From NCBI RefSeq assembly GCF_024612015.1, contig NZ_CP102512.1, forward strand, positions 1,922,001 through 1,986,000: DNA of 64,000 nt. Reading direction: 5' to 3'. Positions 1 to 8,720 of the stretch are shown piece by piece. Under the pieces are notes generated by a model, which did no database searches, was not told the DNA's origin, and was given only the letters and a program-made list of their open reading frames with translations. This stretch comes from Streptomyces sp. CA-210063 (GTDB taxonomy: Bacteria; Actinomycetota; Actinomycetes; Streptomycetales; Streptomycetaceae). A program made the translations under genes and the position numbers. Each line of letters begins with the position of its first letter. Within the stretch, counting starts at the first letter, position 1.

Positions 1-19
1 GTGAGACGAAGGAGTCCTC

Positions 20-1402
20 ATGCCTCAGAACGACCGCGACATCAGTGTGGCCGGGCCCCCGCCGATCGAGCCGGCGAAGGGGGACGGTGCGGAGCCGACC
101 GGGCCGGCCAAGGTCCTGGGTGCGGAACCGGGCGAGACTCCCGCCCCCGAGATCGAGGCCCCGCCGCTGGAGAGGGTCAGCAGGAGTTACCTCGCCTGGA
201 TCATGATCGCCAGCTTCGGTGGTTCCCTGGCCCTGATGGTTCCGCTCTCCTACTCGCTGGCGCTGCGGATCGACGAACTCGCCCCCGGACGCGAGGAACT
301 GCTCGGCTACGTCACCGGATCCGCCCAGTTCGTCTATCTGGTCCTCAGCCCGCTGATCGGCTTCTGGAGCGACCGGATGCGCTCCCGCCTGGGCCGCCGG
401 ACACCGTTCATGTTCGCCGGCACGGCCATCGGCATGGCCGGGCTCCTGGGGATCGCCGTGGCACCGACCGTCTTCCTGGTGGGGCTGGCGTGGGTCGTCG
501 GCATGGTCGGCTGGTCCACGGTCGGGCAGGCGATCCAGAACGTCCAGGCCGACCGGGTGCCCGAGGAGCAGCGCGGACGCGTCTCGGCGGTGACCAGCGT
601 CATGACCCAGATCGCGCCGGTGGTCGGCATCGGCATCGCGTACACGGTGGCCTCCAGCACGCTTCTGGTGTTCCTGGTCCCGGGTGTCCTCGGAGCGGCC
701 ATGCTGTTGCTGTTCCCGCTGTTCAAGCCGGAGGGCGACTCCCGCGCGCTCGTCCACACCAGCGAGGTGAGCCTCAAGGGCCTGGTCGCCAGCTACGGGT
801 TCGATCCGCGGCAGTACCCCGACTTCGGCTGGAACTGGCTCGGCCGCTTCGTCTTCTTCATGGGCCTGTACTTCAACACCACCTTCGGGACGTTCTTCTA
901 CGCCCAGCGGCTCGACATGCCCGTCAAGGAGGTCGCCGGCGTCGTGTCGGCGATCGGGATCCTCGGGGTGCTGGCGGCGACCGGCGGCGCCATCGGGGGC
1001 GGCTTCCTCTCCGACAAGCTCGGCCGGCGCAAGCTGTTCACCGTGATCGGATCCGCGATCTTCGTCGCCGGGGCCGTCGCCGAGGCGTTCGCCTACTCGC
1101 TGCCCCAGCTCGTCGTCGGCGCGGTGCTGATGCAGCTCGCCATCGCGATGTTCAGCGCCGTCGACCTGGCGATCGTGTTCGCCGTCCTCCCGGACCGGGC
1201 CCAGGCCGGCCGCTATCTCGCGGTGGTCGCCTTCGCGCAGAAGATCCCCAGCGCCCTCGCCCCGCTCATCGCGCCGCTCGTCATCACCATCGGTGTCCCG
1301 AGCGGAGGGGAGAAGAACTACACGCTGCTCTACCTGAGCGGCGCGGTGCTGGCGCTCGTCGGCGGTCTGATCATCAAGTTCAAGATCAAGTCGGTCCGGT
1401 AG
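20..1402 (+). CDS. MFS sugar transporter, GPH/SLC45-like
   Basis: A 460-residue major facilitator with about 12 hydrophobic segments after a proline-rich cytoplasmic head of about 55 residues. The loop 2-3 signature GFWSDRMRSRLGRR (about residues 113-127) and its C-terminal echo GGFLSDKLGRRK (about 325) are classic MFS motifs and look most like the glycoside/sugar-cation symporter group. The ATG at 20 follows an AAGGAG ribosome site. An alpha-L-rhamnosidase starts 85 nt downstream on the same strand, so uptake of rhamnosides or the released sugar is the likely role (inference). The substrate cannot be read from sequence. Any upstream operon partner lies outside the window. Confidence 0.9.
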   Translation: MPQNDRDISVAGPPPIEPAKGDGAEPTGPAKVLGAEPGETPAPEIEAPPLERVSRSYLAWIMIASFGGSLALMVPLSYSLALRIDELAPGREELLGYVTGSAQFVYLVLSPLIGFWSDRMRSRLGRRTPFMFAGTAIGMAGLLGIAVAPTVFLVGLAWVVGMVGWSTVGQAIQNVQADRVPEEQRGRVSAVTSVMTQIAPVVGIGIAYTVASSTLLVFLVPGVLGAAMLLLFPLFKPEGDSRALVHTSEVSLKGLVASYGFDPRQYPDFGWNWLGRFVFFMGLYFNTTFGTFFYAQRLDMPVKEVAGVVSAIGILGVLAATGGAIGGGFLSDKLGRRKLFTVIGSAIFVAGAVAEAFAYSLPQLVVGAVLMQLAIAMFSAVDLAIVFAVLPDRAQAGRYLAVVAFAQKIPSALAPLIAPLVITIGVPSGGEKNYTLLYLSGAVLALVGGLIIKFKIKSVR

Positions 1403-1487
1403 CGGGCACCTCGGCACTCGGCCGACCACCGTGGAAACAGCGGGGTTTAACGCGTTCCGAGAAACACGAGTCGCGAGAAAGCAGAGC

Positions 1488-4142
1488 ATGAACAACGCAC
1501 CGTATGACCTGCGCGTCGACAGCGGCGGTGACCAGTTCACCGTGTCGGGCCCCGCGCCCCGCCTGTCGTGGAAGCCACCGTCGGACGCGGGATGTCCGGC
1601 GGGATACGAGCTGGAGTGCACCGTCGACGGCGAGGCGCAGCCCGCGGTGCGGGTCGCGCCCGGCCGGCACCGGTACCTCCCCTGGCCATGGGCGGAACTG
1701 GGCAGCGGCCGGCAGGTGGCCTGGCGCGTCCGGGCCGACGGCACCGGGGGTCCCTCGCCGTGGTCGCAGTGGAACGCGTTCGAGGTCGGCCTCCTCGACA
1801 AGGACTGGCAGGCGCGCTGGATATCGCCGGCCGAATCCGTCGACCCCGGCTACGGCAAGCGCCCGGCCCACACTCTGACAACCCGGTTCGAGGCACGGGC
1901 CGGGGTGCGCTCGGCACGGCTGTACGCGACGGCGCTCGGCGTGTACGAGGCGTACGTGAACGGCGAACGGGCCGGCACCGCCGAACTGTCGCCCGGGTCC
2001 AGCTCCTACGACCGCACGCTCTACGCCCAGGCGTCCGACGTCACTTCCGCCGTCAGGGTGGGCGAGAACCCGATCGAGATCGTCCTCTCCGACGGCTGGT
2101 ACCGGGGCCAGGTCGGCGCGTTCCGCCTGCCGGCCGGCTGGGGCACGGTACTCGGCGCACGTGCCGAGCTGCACATCGCCTACGTGGACGGTTCACGCCA
2201 GGTCGTGCGCAGCGACGAGACCTGGACGAGCACCCGGTCGGCCCTCACCAGAGCCGACCTCATGGACGGGCAGACCACCGACTTCCGTACCGGGCCGGGT
2301 CCCGGACAGCCCGTCCTCGTCGATCAGGTCGAGGCCCCGGCGATCGACTGGTCGCCGGCACCGCCCGTGCGCGTCATCGCATCGCATCCAGCACAGTCGG
2401 TCACACAGCTGCGAGACGGGCTGTGGATCGCCGACTTCGGCCAGAACGCCTCCGGCTGGATCGCCCTCGGCGACCTGGGCCCGGCCGGCACCCGCACCGT
2501 CATCGACTACGGCGAACACGTCGGCCCCGACGGCGACCTGACGACCACCCACCTGGACTCCACGCGCCCCGGAGAGGAGCCGATCCCTTTCGTCCAGCGC
2601 GACGAGGTCGTCTCGGCGGGCCGGGACCAGACGTTCGAGCCACGCCATACCGTGCACGGTTTCCGGTACGCGCGCGTCCGCCGCGACGACGCCCCGCTCG
2701 ACCCCGCGAGCATCACGATGCGCGTCGTCCACACCGACCTGCGCCGCACCGGAACCTTCGCCTGCGGCGATGACGACCTCAACCGCCTTCACGAGATCGC
2801 CGACTGGAGCTTTCGCGGCAACGCCGTCGACGTACCCACGGACTGCCCGACCCGCGAACGCCTCGCCTGGACCGGCGACTACCAGGTCTTCGCACCGACC
2901 GCCACGCGCCTGTACGACGTCCTCGGCTTCAGCCGCACATGGCTCCGCTCGGTCCGCGACGACCAACTGCCCGACGGCCGGATCGCCAACTTCTCGCCCG
3001 ACGGCCGCCGCATCAAGCACCACCTCGACGACCAGTTCGCCATGATGACCGGCTCCGCCGGCTGGGGTGACGCGATCGTCGCCGTCCCCTGGGAGTTGTA
3101 CGAGTCCTACGGCGACCGGGAGGTCCTCGCCGAGAACTGGGAGGCGATGGTCCGCTGGGTCGAGTGGGCGCTGCGGACCGCCCGCACCGCCCGCCACCAG
3201 TCCCGTATCGAGCGCTCGGCCGAGCCACTGCCGCACGAGCGGTACGTGTGGGACGGCTCCTTCCACTGGGGCGAGTGGACCGAGCCGAAGGAGAAGGCCG
3301 CCGACGGCACCCGCGTCGACCCGGTCCGCACCGATCCGATCGCCTGGTTCATGGCCGACAAGGGTGAGGTCGGCACGGCGTTCCTGTACCGCTCGACGTC
3401 GACCCTCGCCGACGTCGCGAGGGTGCTGGGCCGCACCGAGGACGCGGCCCGCTACACCGAGACCGCCGAGCGCGTCCGCGGCGCCTGGCGCACCGAGTTC
3501 CTCACCCCCGACGGACGCACCACCGGCGACACCCAGGCCGCCTACGTACGCGCCCTCGCCTTCGGACTCGTCCCCGACGAACTGCGCCCGGCCGCCGCCG
3601 CACGCCTCGTCGAGCTCGTCCGCGCCGCCGACACCCACCTGGCCACCGGTTTCCTCGCCACCGGCGACCTGCTCCCCGTCCTGGCCGACACCGGCCACGC
3701 CGACATCGCCTACGAACTGCTCCTGCGGCGCACCGCACCGTCCTGGCTGTACATGCTCGACCGCGGCGCGACGACCATCTGGGAGGACTGGGAGGGCATC
3801 GACGAGAACGGAGATGCCCACGACTCCCTGAACCACTACAGCAAGGGCGCCGTGATCCGTTTCCTGCACACCCACACGCTGGGACTGCGCCAGGCACCGG
3901 GGTCGGTCGCCTGGGAGTCCTTCGAGGTCGCGCCCGTCCCCCACCCGTCGCTGACCTGGGCCCGGGGGACACACGAGTCCCCGCAGGGCACGATCACCGT
4001 CGAGTGGCGGACGACCGGCGACGAGCTGACCATCACCGTCGGCGTGCCGCCGGCCACCACCGCGCGGGTCGTCTTCCCCGACGGCACCACCGAGACCGCC
4101 ACGACAGGCACCTTCCGTGCCACTCGCCGTATCGAGAAATGA
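1488..4142 (+). CDS. Alpha-L-rhamnosidase, glycoside hydrolase family 78
   Basis: An 884-residue enzyme predicted to release L-rhamnose from glycosides. It shows the GH78 architecture: an Fn3-like head, a Bac_rhamnosid_N beta domain (about 130-300), a concanavalin-like domain, then the alpha/alpha barrel from about 415. Barrel signatures are DCPTRERLAWTGD (about 450), where the general acid is expected, and TTIWEDWEG (about 760). I chose ATG 1488 because MNNAPYDLRVD begins the conserved region; an in-frame start at 1431 would add an unconserved head. No signal peptide is visible, so it is probably cytoplasmic and acts after uptake by the preceding MFS protein. Family assignment is firm; substrate range is not. 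Confidence 0.92.
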   Translation: MNNAPYDLRVDSGGDQFTVSGPAPRLSWKPPSDAGCPAGYELECTVDGEAQPAVRVAPGRHRYLPWPWAELGSGRQVAWRVRADGTGGPSPWSQWNAFEVGLLDKDWQARWISPAESVDPGYGKRPAHTLTTRFEARAGVRSARLYATALGVYEAYVNGERAGTAELSPGSSSYDRTLYAQASDVTSAVRVGENPIEIVLSDGWYRGQVGAFRLPAGWGTVLGARAELHIAYVDGSRQVVRSDETWTSTRSALTRADLMDGQTTDFRTGPGPGQPVLVDQVEAPAIDWSPAPPVRVIASHPAQSVTQLRDGLWIADFGQNASGWIALGDLGPAGTRTVIDYGEHVGPDGDLTTTHLDSTRPGEEPIPFVQRDEVVSAGRDQTFEPRHTVHGFRYARVRRDDAPLDPASITMRVVHTDLRRTGTFACGDDDLNRLHEIADWSFRGNAVDVPTDCPTRERLAWTGDYQVFAPTATRLYDVLGFSRTWLRSVRDDQLPDGRIANFSPDGRRIKHHLDDQFAMMTGSAGWGDAIVAVPWELYESYGDREVLAENWEAMVRWVEWALRTARTARHQSRIERSAEPLPHERYVWDGSFHWGEWTEPKEKAADGTRVDPVRTDPIAWFMADKGEVGTAFLYRSTSTLADVARVLGRTEDAARYTETAERVRGAWRTEFLTPDGRTTGDTQAAYVRALAFGLVPDELRPAAAARLVELVRAADTHLATGFLATGDLLPVLADTGHADIAYELLLRRTAPSWLYMLDRGATTIWEDWEGIDENGDAHDSLNHYSKGAVIRFLHTHTLGLRQAPGSVAWESFEVAPVPHPSLTWARGTHESPQGTITVEWRTTGDELTITVGVPPATTARVVFPDGTTETATTGTFRATRRIEK

Positions 4143-4146
4143 ACCC

Positions 4147-4180
4147 CAACCATGTAGTAACTTTTTGATGTTCAACTGCT
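4147..4180. promoter_or_regulatory. Direct-repeat operator candidate upstream of tetR gene
   Basis: Just after the rhamnosidase stop an AT-rich patch contains two related 10-11 bp direct repeats, ATGTAGTAACT and ATGTTCAACT, 16 bp apart. It is the only AT-rich stretch in the neighbourhood and precedes the TetR-family gene, so it may be an operator or promoter element. Inferred from sequence only. Confidence 0.3.
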
Positions 4181-4227
4181 GCGCACGACCTGTACGAACC
4201 GGCTTCAAAGGGGAAAGTGAGCGCACC

Positions 4228-4848
4228 GTGGGTCAGGCAACAGCGCGCGGGCCGTACGCCAAGACACCGGCCCGCCGAGCGGAGATCGTACGGGCGGCGC
4301 GCGACAGTTTCGCCGAGAACGGCTACGCCAAGGCCTCCCTGCGGGACATCGCGGAGCGGGCCGGCATCACCCACGCCGGACTGCTCCACCACTTCCGCAA
4401 CAAGGAGGAGCTCCTCGCCGCGGTGCTCGCCGAGCGGGATTCCGAGGAGTGGCAGCACGGCGCGGCACAGGTCGACAGCCTCGACCGGCTCGCGCCCTAC
4501 CTCGGTGAGCTCATCCGTCACCACCAGAAGGCCCCGGAGCTCATGCGTCTGTGGATCGAGCTCGCCGCCGCGGCCTCACGCACAGATCATCCCGCCCACA
4601 CCTACTTCGTCGAGCGCTACGAACGCGGGCGCACGCAGTTCGCCGAAGGATTCCTCGACAAGGCGGCCCGCGGCCGGCTGCGTGAGGGCGTCAGCCCCGA
4701 GAGTGCCGCGGCTCTCTTCCATGCCGTGCTCAACGGCCTCCAGTTGCAGTGGGTCCTCGACCAGGACCTCGACATCATCGGCCCGCTCAACGACTTCGTC
4801 CGCCTGCTCCTCGACCGGGACGACCGAGACGACCGGGACGACCGGTAG
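4228..4848 (+). CDS. TetR/AcrR family transcriptional regulator
   Basis: A 206-residue regulator with an N-terminal TetR helix-turn-helix (about residues 17-62; SLRDIAERAGITHAGLLHHF) and a helical ligand-binding C-terminus. I chose the GTG at 4228 because it follows AAAGGGGAAAG and starts just before the HTH; an in-frame ATG at 4168 would translate apparently non-coding leader. It lies 85 nt after the rhamnosidase, so it probably controls the transporter/rhamnosidase operon (inference). The extreme C-terminus is a charged run built from repeated 9-bp DNA units (RDDRDDRDDR), which looks like a recent slippage extension. Confidence 0.88.
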   Translation: MGQATARGPYAKTPARRAEIVRAARDSFAENGYAKASLRDIAERAGITHAGLLHHFRNKEELLAAVLAERDSEEWQHGAAQVDSLDRLAPYLGELIRHHQKAPELMRLWIELAAAASRTDHPAHTYFVERYERGRTQFAEGFLDKAARGRLREGVSPESAAALFHAVLNGLQLQWVLDQDLDIIGPLNDFVRLLLDRDDRDDRDDR

Positions 4849-4939
4849 GCGGAGCGTCACCAGCTGGTGCGGGTGAGGTGGCGTGGGGTGAGGTGGCGTG
4901 GGGTGCGCCTGACCCGAGTCAGTTGTTCGTCAGCGCTCG

Positions 4940-5242
4940 TCACGGATGCGCGGCCAGCGGATCGAGGAACGTCAGTACGGAGGCGTCCTCCTCGATCAGC
5001 GGGGTGAGGGCGGCGTTGAACGGGGCGCCGTACGGGGCGGCCAGGTGGGCCTTGAAGGCGTCCTCGTCCCGGTAGACCTCGAAGATCCAGTAGGCGCGCG
5101 GGGCGGCCGCCTTGGTGTAGACGTCGAAGGACAGGTTGCCTTCCTCCTCGCGCACCTTCAGGGCGTAGTCCCGGATCAGACGGGCGACCTCGTCCTGCGC
5201 CCCCTCGCGGGCGGTGAACTCGGCGAGCAGGGTTTTCGTCAT
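4940..5242 (-). CDS. ABM-domain protein (putative quinol monooxygenase, YgiN-like)
   Basis: A 100-residue single-domain protein of the antibiotic biosynthesis monooxygenase fold, a dimeric alpha-beta barrel of about 95-105 residues. The order LLAEFTAREG, then FDVYTKAAAPRAYWIFEVYRD, then the histidine-bearing DEDAFKAHL helix matches YgiN-type proteins. It follows the PfkB kinase gene by 52 nt on the same strand, so the two are probably co-transcribed. In sugar operons such proteins are often of unknown purpose; a mutarotase-like role is also possible. The family is clear, the reaction is not. Confidence 0.82.
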   Translation of the reverse strand: MTKTLLAEFTAREGAQDEVARLIRDYALKVREEEGNLSFDVYTKAAAPRAYWIFEVYRDEDAFKAHLAAPYGAPFNAALTPLIEEDASVLTFLDPLAAHP

Positions 5243-5294
5243 GGTTGCGGGTCCTTGTCAGCGGGGGCGGTCGAGGTGGACGGCGTACGGTCCG

Positions 5295-6257
5295 TCAGGC
5301 GTCGGCGGCGGTCGCGAACCGCGCCAACTGGTCCTGCCACGGCGGGTTCGGGCCGGCGACCGAGCAGGTCAGGGCCGCGACCCGCGCGGCGAACAGGCAG
5401 GCTGCCTCTACATCGCCGAGACGCAGGTCCGTCAGCCTGCCGCCGAGGAGTCCGCGGGCGCCGAGGTGGTGCAGCAGTCCGGCGGTGAAGGAGTCCCCCG
5501 CACCGACCGTGTCGACGACCGGCGTCGCCACCGCGGGCACCCGCACCCGTTCCCCGTCGAGCGAGGCCAGGGCGCCGTCGCCGCCGCGCGTGATCACGAC
5601 GAGCCGCGCCCCCGCCGCATGCCAGGTGTCGCACGCCTGCTCGGGCGGCGTCCCGGGCAGCAGGAGCTCCAGGTCGTCCTCGCTCAGCCGCAGCACATCC
5701 GCGAGGCCACACCAGTGCGCCAGCCGGGCGCGGTAGACCTCGGGGCGCACCAGGAGCGGGCGGACGTTGGGGTCGACGCTGATGGTGGCCCGGGGGGCGG
5801 CCGCCGCCAGGAAGTCCTCCACCACGGCCGCCCCCGGTTCCTTGACCAGGGCCAGCGACCCGGTGTGTACGCAGGCGGTGTCGGCCAGATCCACCCCGGC
5901 CAGTTCCGCGCTCGTCCACTGCCAGTCGGCGGTGGCCTGAGCGTGGAAGGAGAACGTGGCCTGGCCCTGGGTGTCCAGCTCGGCCACGGCCAGCGTGCTG
6001 GGCTCGGCGGCCTCGACGGCGTACGACAGGTCCACCCCGGACGCCTCCAGGTGGGCCCGGAAGAGGCGGCCGAACACATCGCCGGACAGCCGGGCGAGGA
6101 AGCGGGCCGGGGTTCCCAACCGGGCCAGGGCGACCGCCGTGTTGGCGGGTCCGCCGCCCGGCAGCACACGCAGGGCGAGTTCGTTCCGGGTACCTGCGGG
6201 TTCGGTGAACGCGTCGGCGACGCACTCTCCCAGGACGGTGATCTGGCGAGGGCTCAT
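5295..6257 (-). CDS. PfkB-family carbohydrate kinase (fructokinase-like)
   Basis: A 320-residue ribokinase-fold kinase predicted to phosphorylate a sugar with ATP. The N-terminal PfkB motif GGGPANTAVALARLG lies near residues 30-45, and the C-terminal motif DTVGAGDSFTAGLL near 250 carries the catalytic aspartate and anion hole. The ATG at 6257 is preceded on its strand by GAGAGAAGAGCAG. It is divergent from the ABC importer at 6522, and the shared 264-bp region holds tandem LacI-type palindromes, so kinase and importer are probably co-regulated and handle the same sugar (inference, perhaps fructose or a related hexose). Fructokinase is the best guess; ribokinase or another hexokinase cannot be excluded. 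Confidence 0.88.
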   Translation of the reverse strand: MSPRQITVLGECVADAFTEPAGTRNELALRVLPGGGPANTAVALARLGTPARFLARLSGDVFGRLFRAHLEASGVDLSYAVEAAEPSTLAVAELDTQGQATFSFHAQATADWQWTSAELAGVDLADTACVHTGSLALVKEPGAAVVEDFLAAAAPRATISVDPNVRPLLVRPEVYRARLAHWCGLADVLRLSEDDLELLLPGTPPEQACDTWHAAGARLVVITRGGDGALASLDGERVRVPAVATPVVDTVGAGDSFTAGLLHHLGARGLLGGRLTDLRLGDVEAACLFAARVAALTCSVAGPNPPWQDQLARFATAADA

Positions 6258-6433
6258 GGGCTGCTCTTCTCTCGAACTCTCGGAACTCTCGTAACGCGCG
6301 GGCAGAAACGGGCACGTCGCGGGCAGTCGCCGAACCACTTCGGGCGGGCCACGGCCACGGGCGTTGCCGATTTGTGACGGGTGCAAGGCATTGACGTTGC
6401 CTGGAAGCGGAGTCCATCATCCTGGCCAAGCAG

Positions 6434-6463
6434 TGTCAACGATGACATAAGTCAACGATGACA
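6434..6463. promoter_or_regulatory. Tandem LacI-type operators in divergent promoter region
   Basis: The 13-bp sequence GTCAACGATGACA occurs twice, at 6435-6447 and 6451-6463, a 16-bp period. Each copy forms the palindrome TGTCA-N4-TGACA or nearly so. They sit between the divergent kinase and importer genes and about 60 bp before the binding-protein gene. A LacI-family regulator closes the importer operon, making it the obvious candidate binder. Confidence 0.7.
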
Positions 6464-6521
6464 CCTCGGGACGGCATGCCCCGATGCCGGCCGCTCGCCC
6501 GCAATCCCGCAGGAGTCGTTC

Positions 6522-7544
6522 ATGTCACGCATCTCTCGTCTGCCCTCCTCCGTGCTCAGAGCCGCCGCTTGCACGGGCATCGCGGCCCTCACCCTCACCG
6601 CCTGTGGCTCCGGATCCGGATCGGGCACCGCGAACTCCGGCTCGGGCAGCGTCAAGGTCGGACTGATCACCAAGACCGACACCAACCCGTTCTTCGTGAA
6701 GATGAAGGAGGGCGCGGAGAAGGCCGCCAAGGAGAACGGTGTCGAACTGTCCACCGCGGCGGGCAAGTTCGACGGGGACAACGCCGGTCAGGTCACCGCC
6801 ATCGAGAACATGGTCGCCGCCGGGGTGAAGGGCATCCTGATCACACCTAGCGACTCCAAGGCGATCGTTCCGGCGATCGAGAAGGCCAAGGCCAAGGGCG
6901 TTCTGGTCATCGCCCTGGACACCCCGACCGACCCGGAGAGCGCGGTCGACGCCCTCTTCGCCACCGACAACCTCAAGGCGGGCGAGCTGATCGGCGCGTA
7001 CGCCAAGGCCGCCATGAAGGGCAAGTCGGCGAAGATAGCCATGCTCGACCTCGCGCCGGGCGTCTCGGTCGGCGTCCAGCGGCACAACGGCTTCCTGAAG
7101 GGCTTCGGCGTCGAGGAGGGCGACCCCTCCGTCGTCTGCTCCCAGGACACCGGCGGCGACCAGGCCAAGGGCCAGACGGCGATGGAGAACTGCCTCCAGA
7201 AGGAGCCGGACATCAACGTCGTCTACACCATCAACGAGCCGGCCGCACTGGGCGCGTACACCGCGCTGAAGGCCAAGGGCCGGGAGAAGGACGTCCTGAT
7301 CGTCTCCGTCGACGGCGGCTGCACCGGGACCGAGGCCGTCAAGGACGGCACGATCGCCGCGACCTCGCAGCAGTATCCGCTGAAGATGGCCGCCGAGGGT
7401 GTCAAGGCCGTGGCGACGTACGCCAAGGACGGCGAGAAGGCGTCCGGTTACACCGACACCGGCGTCACCCTGATCACCGACAAGGCGCAGGACGGTGTCA
7501 CGTCCAAGGACACCGCCTACGGCCTGGAGAACTGCTGGGGCTGA
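6522..7544 (+). CDS. Sugar ABC transporter substrate-binding lipoprotein (RbsB-like)
   Basis: A 340-residue periplasmic-binding-protein type 1 family member (Peripla_BP_4), the extracytoplasmic receptor of the importer that follows. The signal peptide ends in the lipobox LTAC with the lipidated cysteine at residue 28, followed by a Gly/Ser linker. The core has [19 protein letters not shown] at the start and [19 protein letters not shown] near 245, as in RbsB/FrcB proteins. GCAGGAG precedes the ATG. Tandem LacI-type operators lie upstream. A very strong hairpin after the stop separates it from the permease, which would favour higher expression of the receptor than of the membrane parts. Confidence 0.93.
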   Translation: MSRISRLPSSVLRAAACTGIAALTLTACGSGSGSGTANSGSGSVKVGLITKTDTNPFFVKMKEGAEKAAKENGVELSTAAGKFDGDNAGQVTAIENMVAAGVKGILITPSDSKAIVPAIEKAKAKGVLVIALDTPTDPESAVDALFATDNLKAGELIGAYAKAAMKGKSAKIAMLDLAPGVSVGVQRHNGFLKGFGVEEGDPSVVCSQDTGGDQAKGQTAMENCLQKEPDINVVYTINEPAALGAYTALKAKGREKDVLIVSVDGGCTGTEAVKDGTIAATSQQYPLKMAAEGVKAVATYAKDGEKASGYTDTGVTLITDKAQDGVTSKDTAYGLENCWG

Positions 7545-7584
7545 GCCGGCCCCTGAGGACCGTACGACTTTCGCCTCTCCGCTC

Positions 7585-7633
7585 AGCGGGGCGGCCGTCC
7601 CTTCCTCCCCGGCCGGGGGACGGCCGCCCCGCT
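7585..7633 (+). terminator. 17-bp perfect hairpin between binding-protein and permease genes
   Basis: Left arm 7585-7601 (AGCGGGGCGGCCGTCCC) pairs perfectly with right arm 7617-7633 around a 15-nt loop. With no T-tract, it is a Streptomyces-style partial terminator or 3' mRNA stabiliser. In ABC importer operons such elements keep receptor mRNA in excess. Confidence 0.75.
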
Positions 7634-7706
7634 TGTCCGCTCCTCCCTCCACATTCCTCTCCGGCCAGGGCGGACAACGACTTCTGTCTTCCGACAAGGA
7701 CTTCGC

Positions 7707-8720
7707 ATGACAGCCACGACCACGCCCCCGGGCACGTCCACGCCGTACTCGGAGCTCAAGGCACCGACCACGGCCCGCCGACTGCTCACGGCGCCGACCA
7801 CCGGACCCCTGGTCGCCCTCCTTCTGGCCTGTGTCTTCTTCTCCCTCTCCAGCGACCAGTTCCTCACCGGCGGGAACTTCTCGCTGATCGTGCAGCAGGT
7901 CATGGTCGTCGGCACCCTCGCCATCGGGCAGACCCTCATCATCCTGACCGCGGGCATCGACCTGTCGTGCGGCGCCGTGATGGCGTTCGGCAGCATCGTG
8001 ATCGCCAAGATGGCGGCCGAGGGCTCCCTGCCGCCACTCGCCGCGATCGCGCTGGGCCTGGTCGTCTGCGGCGGCTTCGGCCTGCTCAACGGGGCGTTGG
8101 TGCAGAAGATCCCGCTGCCGCCGTTCATCGTCACCCTCGGCATGCTCAACGTGGCGTTCGCGCTGACCCACATCTACTCCGAGGAGCAGACGGTCACCAG
8201 CCTGCCGGGACCGCTGACGGCGCTCGGGCAGACCTTCCCGCTCGGCAACACCGACATCACCTACGGCTCGCTGGTCACCATCGCCCTGTTCCTCCTCCTC
8301 GCCTACGCGCTGAGCAGCACCGGCTGGGGCCGGCACGTCTACGCCCTGGGCAACAGCCCGGAAGCCGCCCGCCTGAACGGCATCCGCACCTCCCGACTGA
8401 CCATCGGCGTCTACACCGTGGCCGGCGTCCTCTACGGCATCGCCGCCCTGCTGCTCATCTCCCGCACCGGCGTCGGCGACCCGCAGGCCGGGCAGACCGA
8501 CAACCTCGACAGCATCACCGCCGTGGTCCTCGGCGGCACCAGCCTCTTCGGTGGACGCGGCTCGGTCCTGGGCACCTTCATCGGCGTTCTCATCGTCGGT
8601 GTCTTCCGCAACGGCCTGCAGCTGATGGGCGTCGCCTCCATCTACCAGACCCTGATCACCGGCGTCCTGGTGATCCTCGCGGTGACCGTCGACCAGATCT
8701 CCCGGAAGAAGGCACGATGA
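7707..8720 (+). CDS. Sugar ABC transporter permease (RbsC-like)
   Basis: A 337-residue polytopic membrane protein of the BPD_transp_2 family, with 8-10 hydrophobic segments after a cytoplasmic head of about 35 residues. The family motif ILTAGIDLSCGAVMAFGSI lies near residues 80-100, and the cytoplasmic coupling loop GNSPEAARLNGIRTSRL near 215 contacts the ATPase. AAGGA precedes the ATG. The stop overlaps the ATPase start by 4 nt (ATGA), showing tight coupling. Together with the lipoprotein and ATPase it forms a ribose/fructose-type (CUT2) importer. Confidence 0.93.
   Translation: MTATTTPPGTSTPYSELKAPTTARRLLTAPTTGPLVALLLACVFFSLSSDQFLTGGNFSLIVQQVMVVGTLAIGQTLIILTAGIDLSCGAVMAFGSIVIAKMAAEGSLPPLAAIALGLVVCGGFGLLNGALVQKIPLPPFIVTLGMLNVAFALTHIYSEEQTVTSLPGPLTALGQTFPLGNTDITYGSLVTIALFLLLAYALSSTGWGRHVYALGNSPEAARLNGIRTSRLTIGVYTVAGVLYGIAALLLISRTGVGDPQAGQTDNLDSITAVVLGGTSLFGGRGSVLGTFIGVLIVGVFRNGLQLMGVASIYQTLITGVLVILAVTVDQISRKKAR

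Noticed and set aside
1440..1470. LacI-type operator around GTTTAACGCGTTCCG before the rhamnosidase
   Set aside because: Only the AACGCGTT core and terminal GTTT/AAAC are symmetrical; too weak to list as a site.
2193..4226. A 677-codon open frame antisense to the rhamnosidase
   Set aside because: It is a GC-rich mirror of the GH78 gene, is composed mainly of G/V/A/D-rich sequence, and has no motif. Similar antisense frames exist over most genes here.
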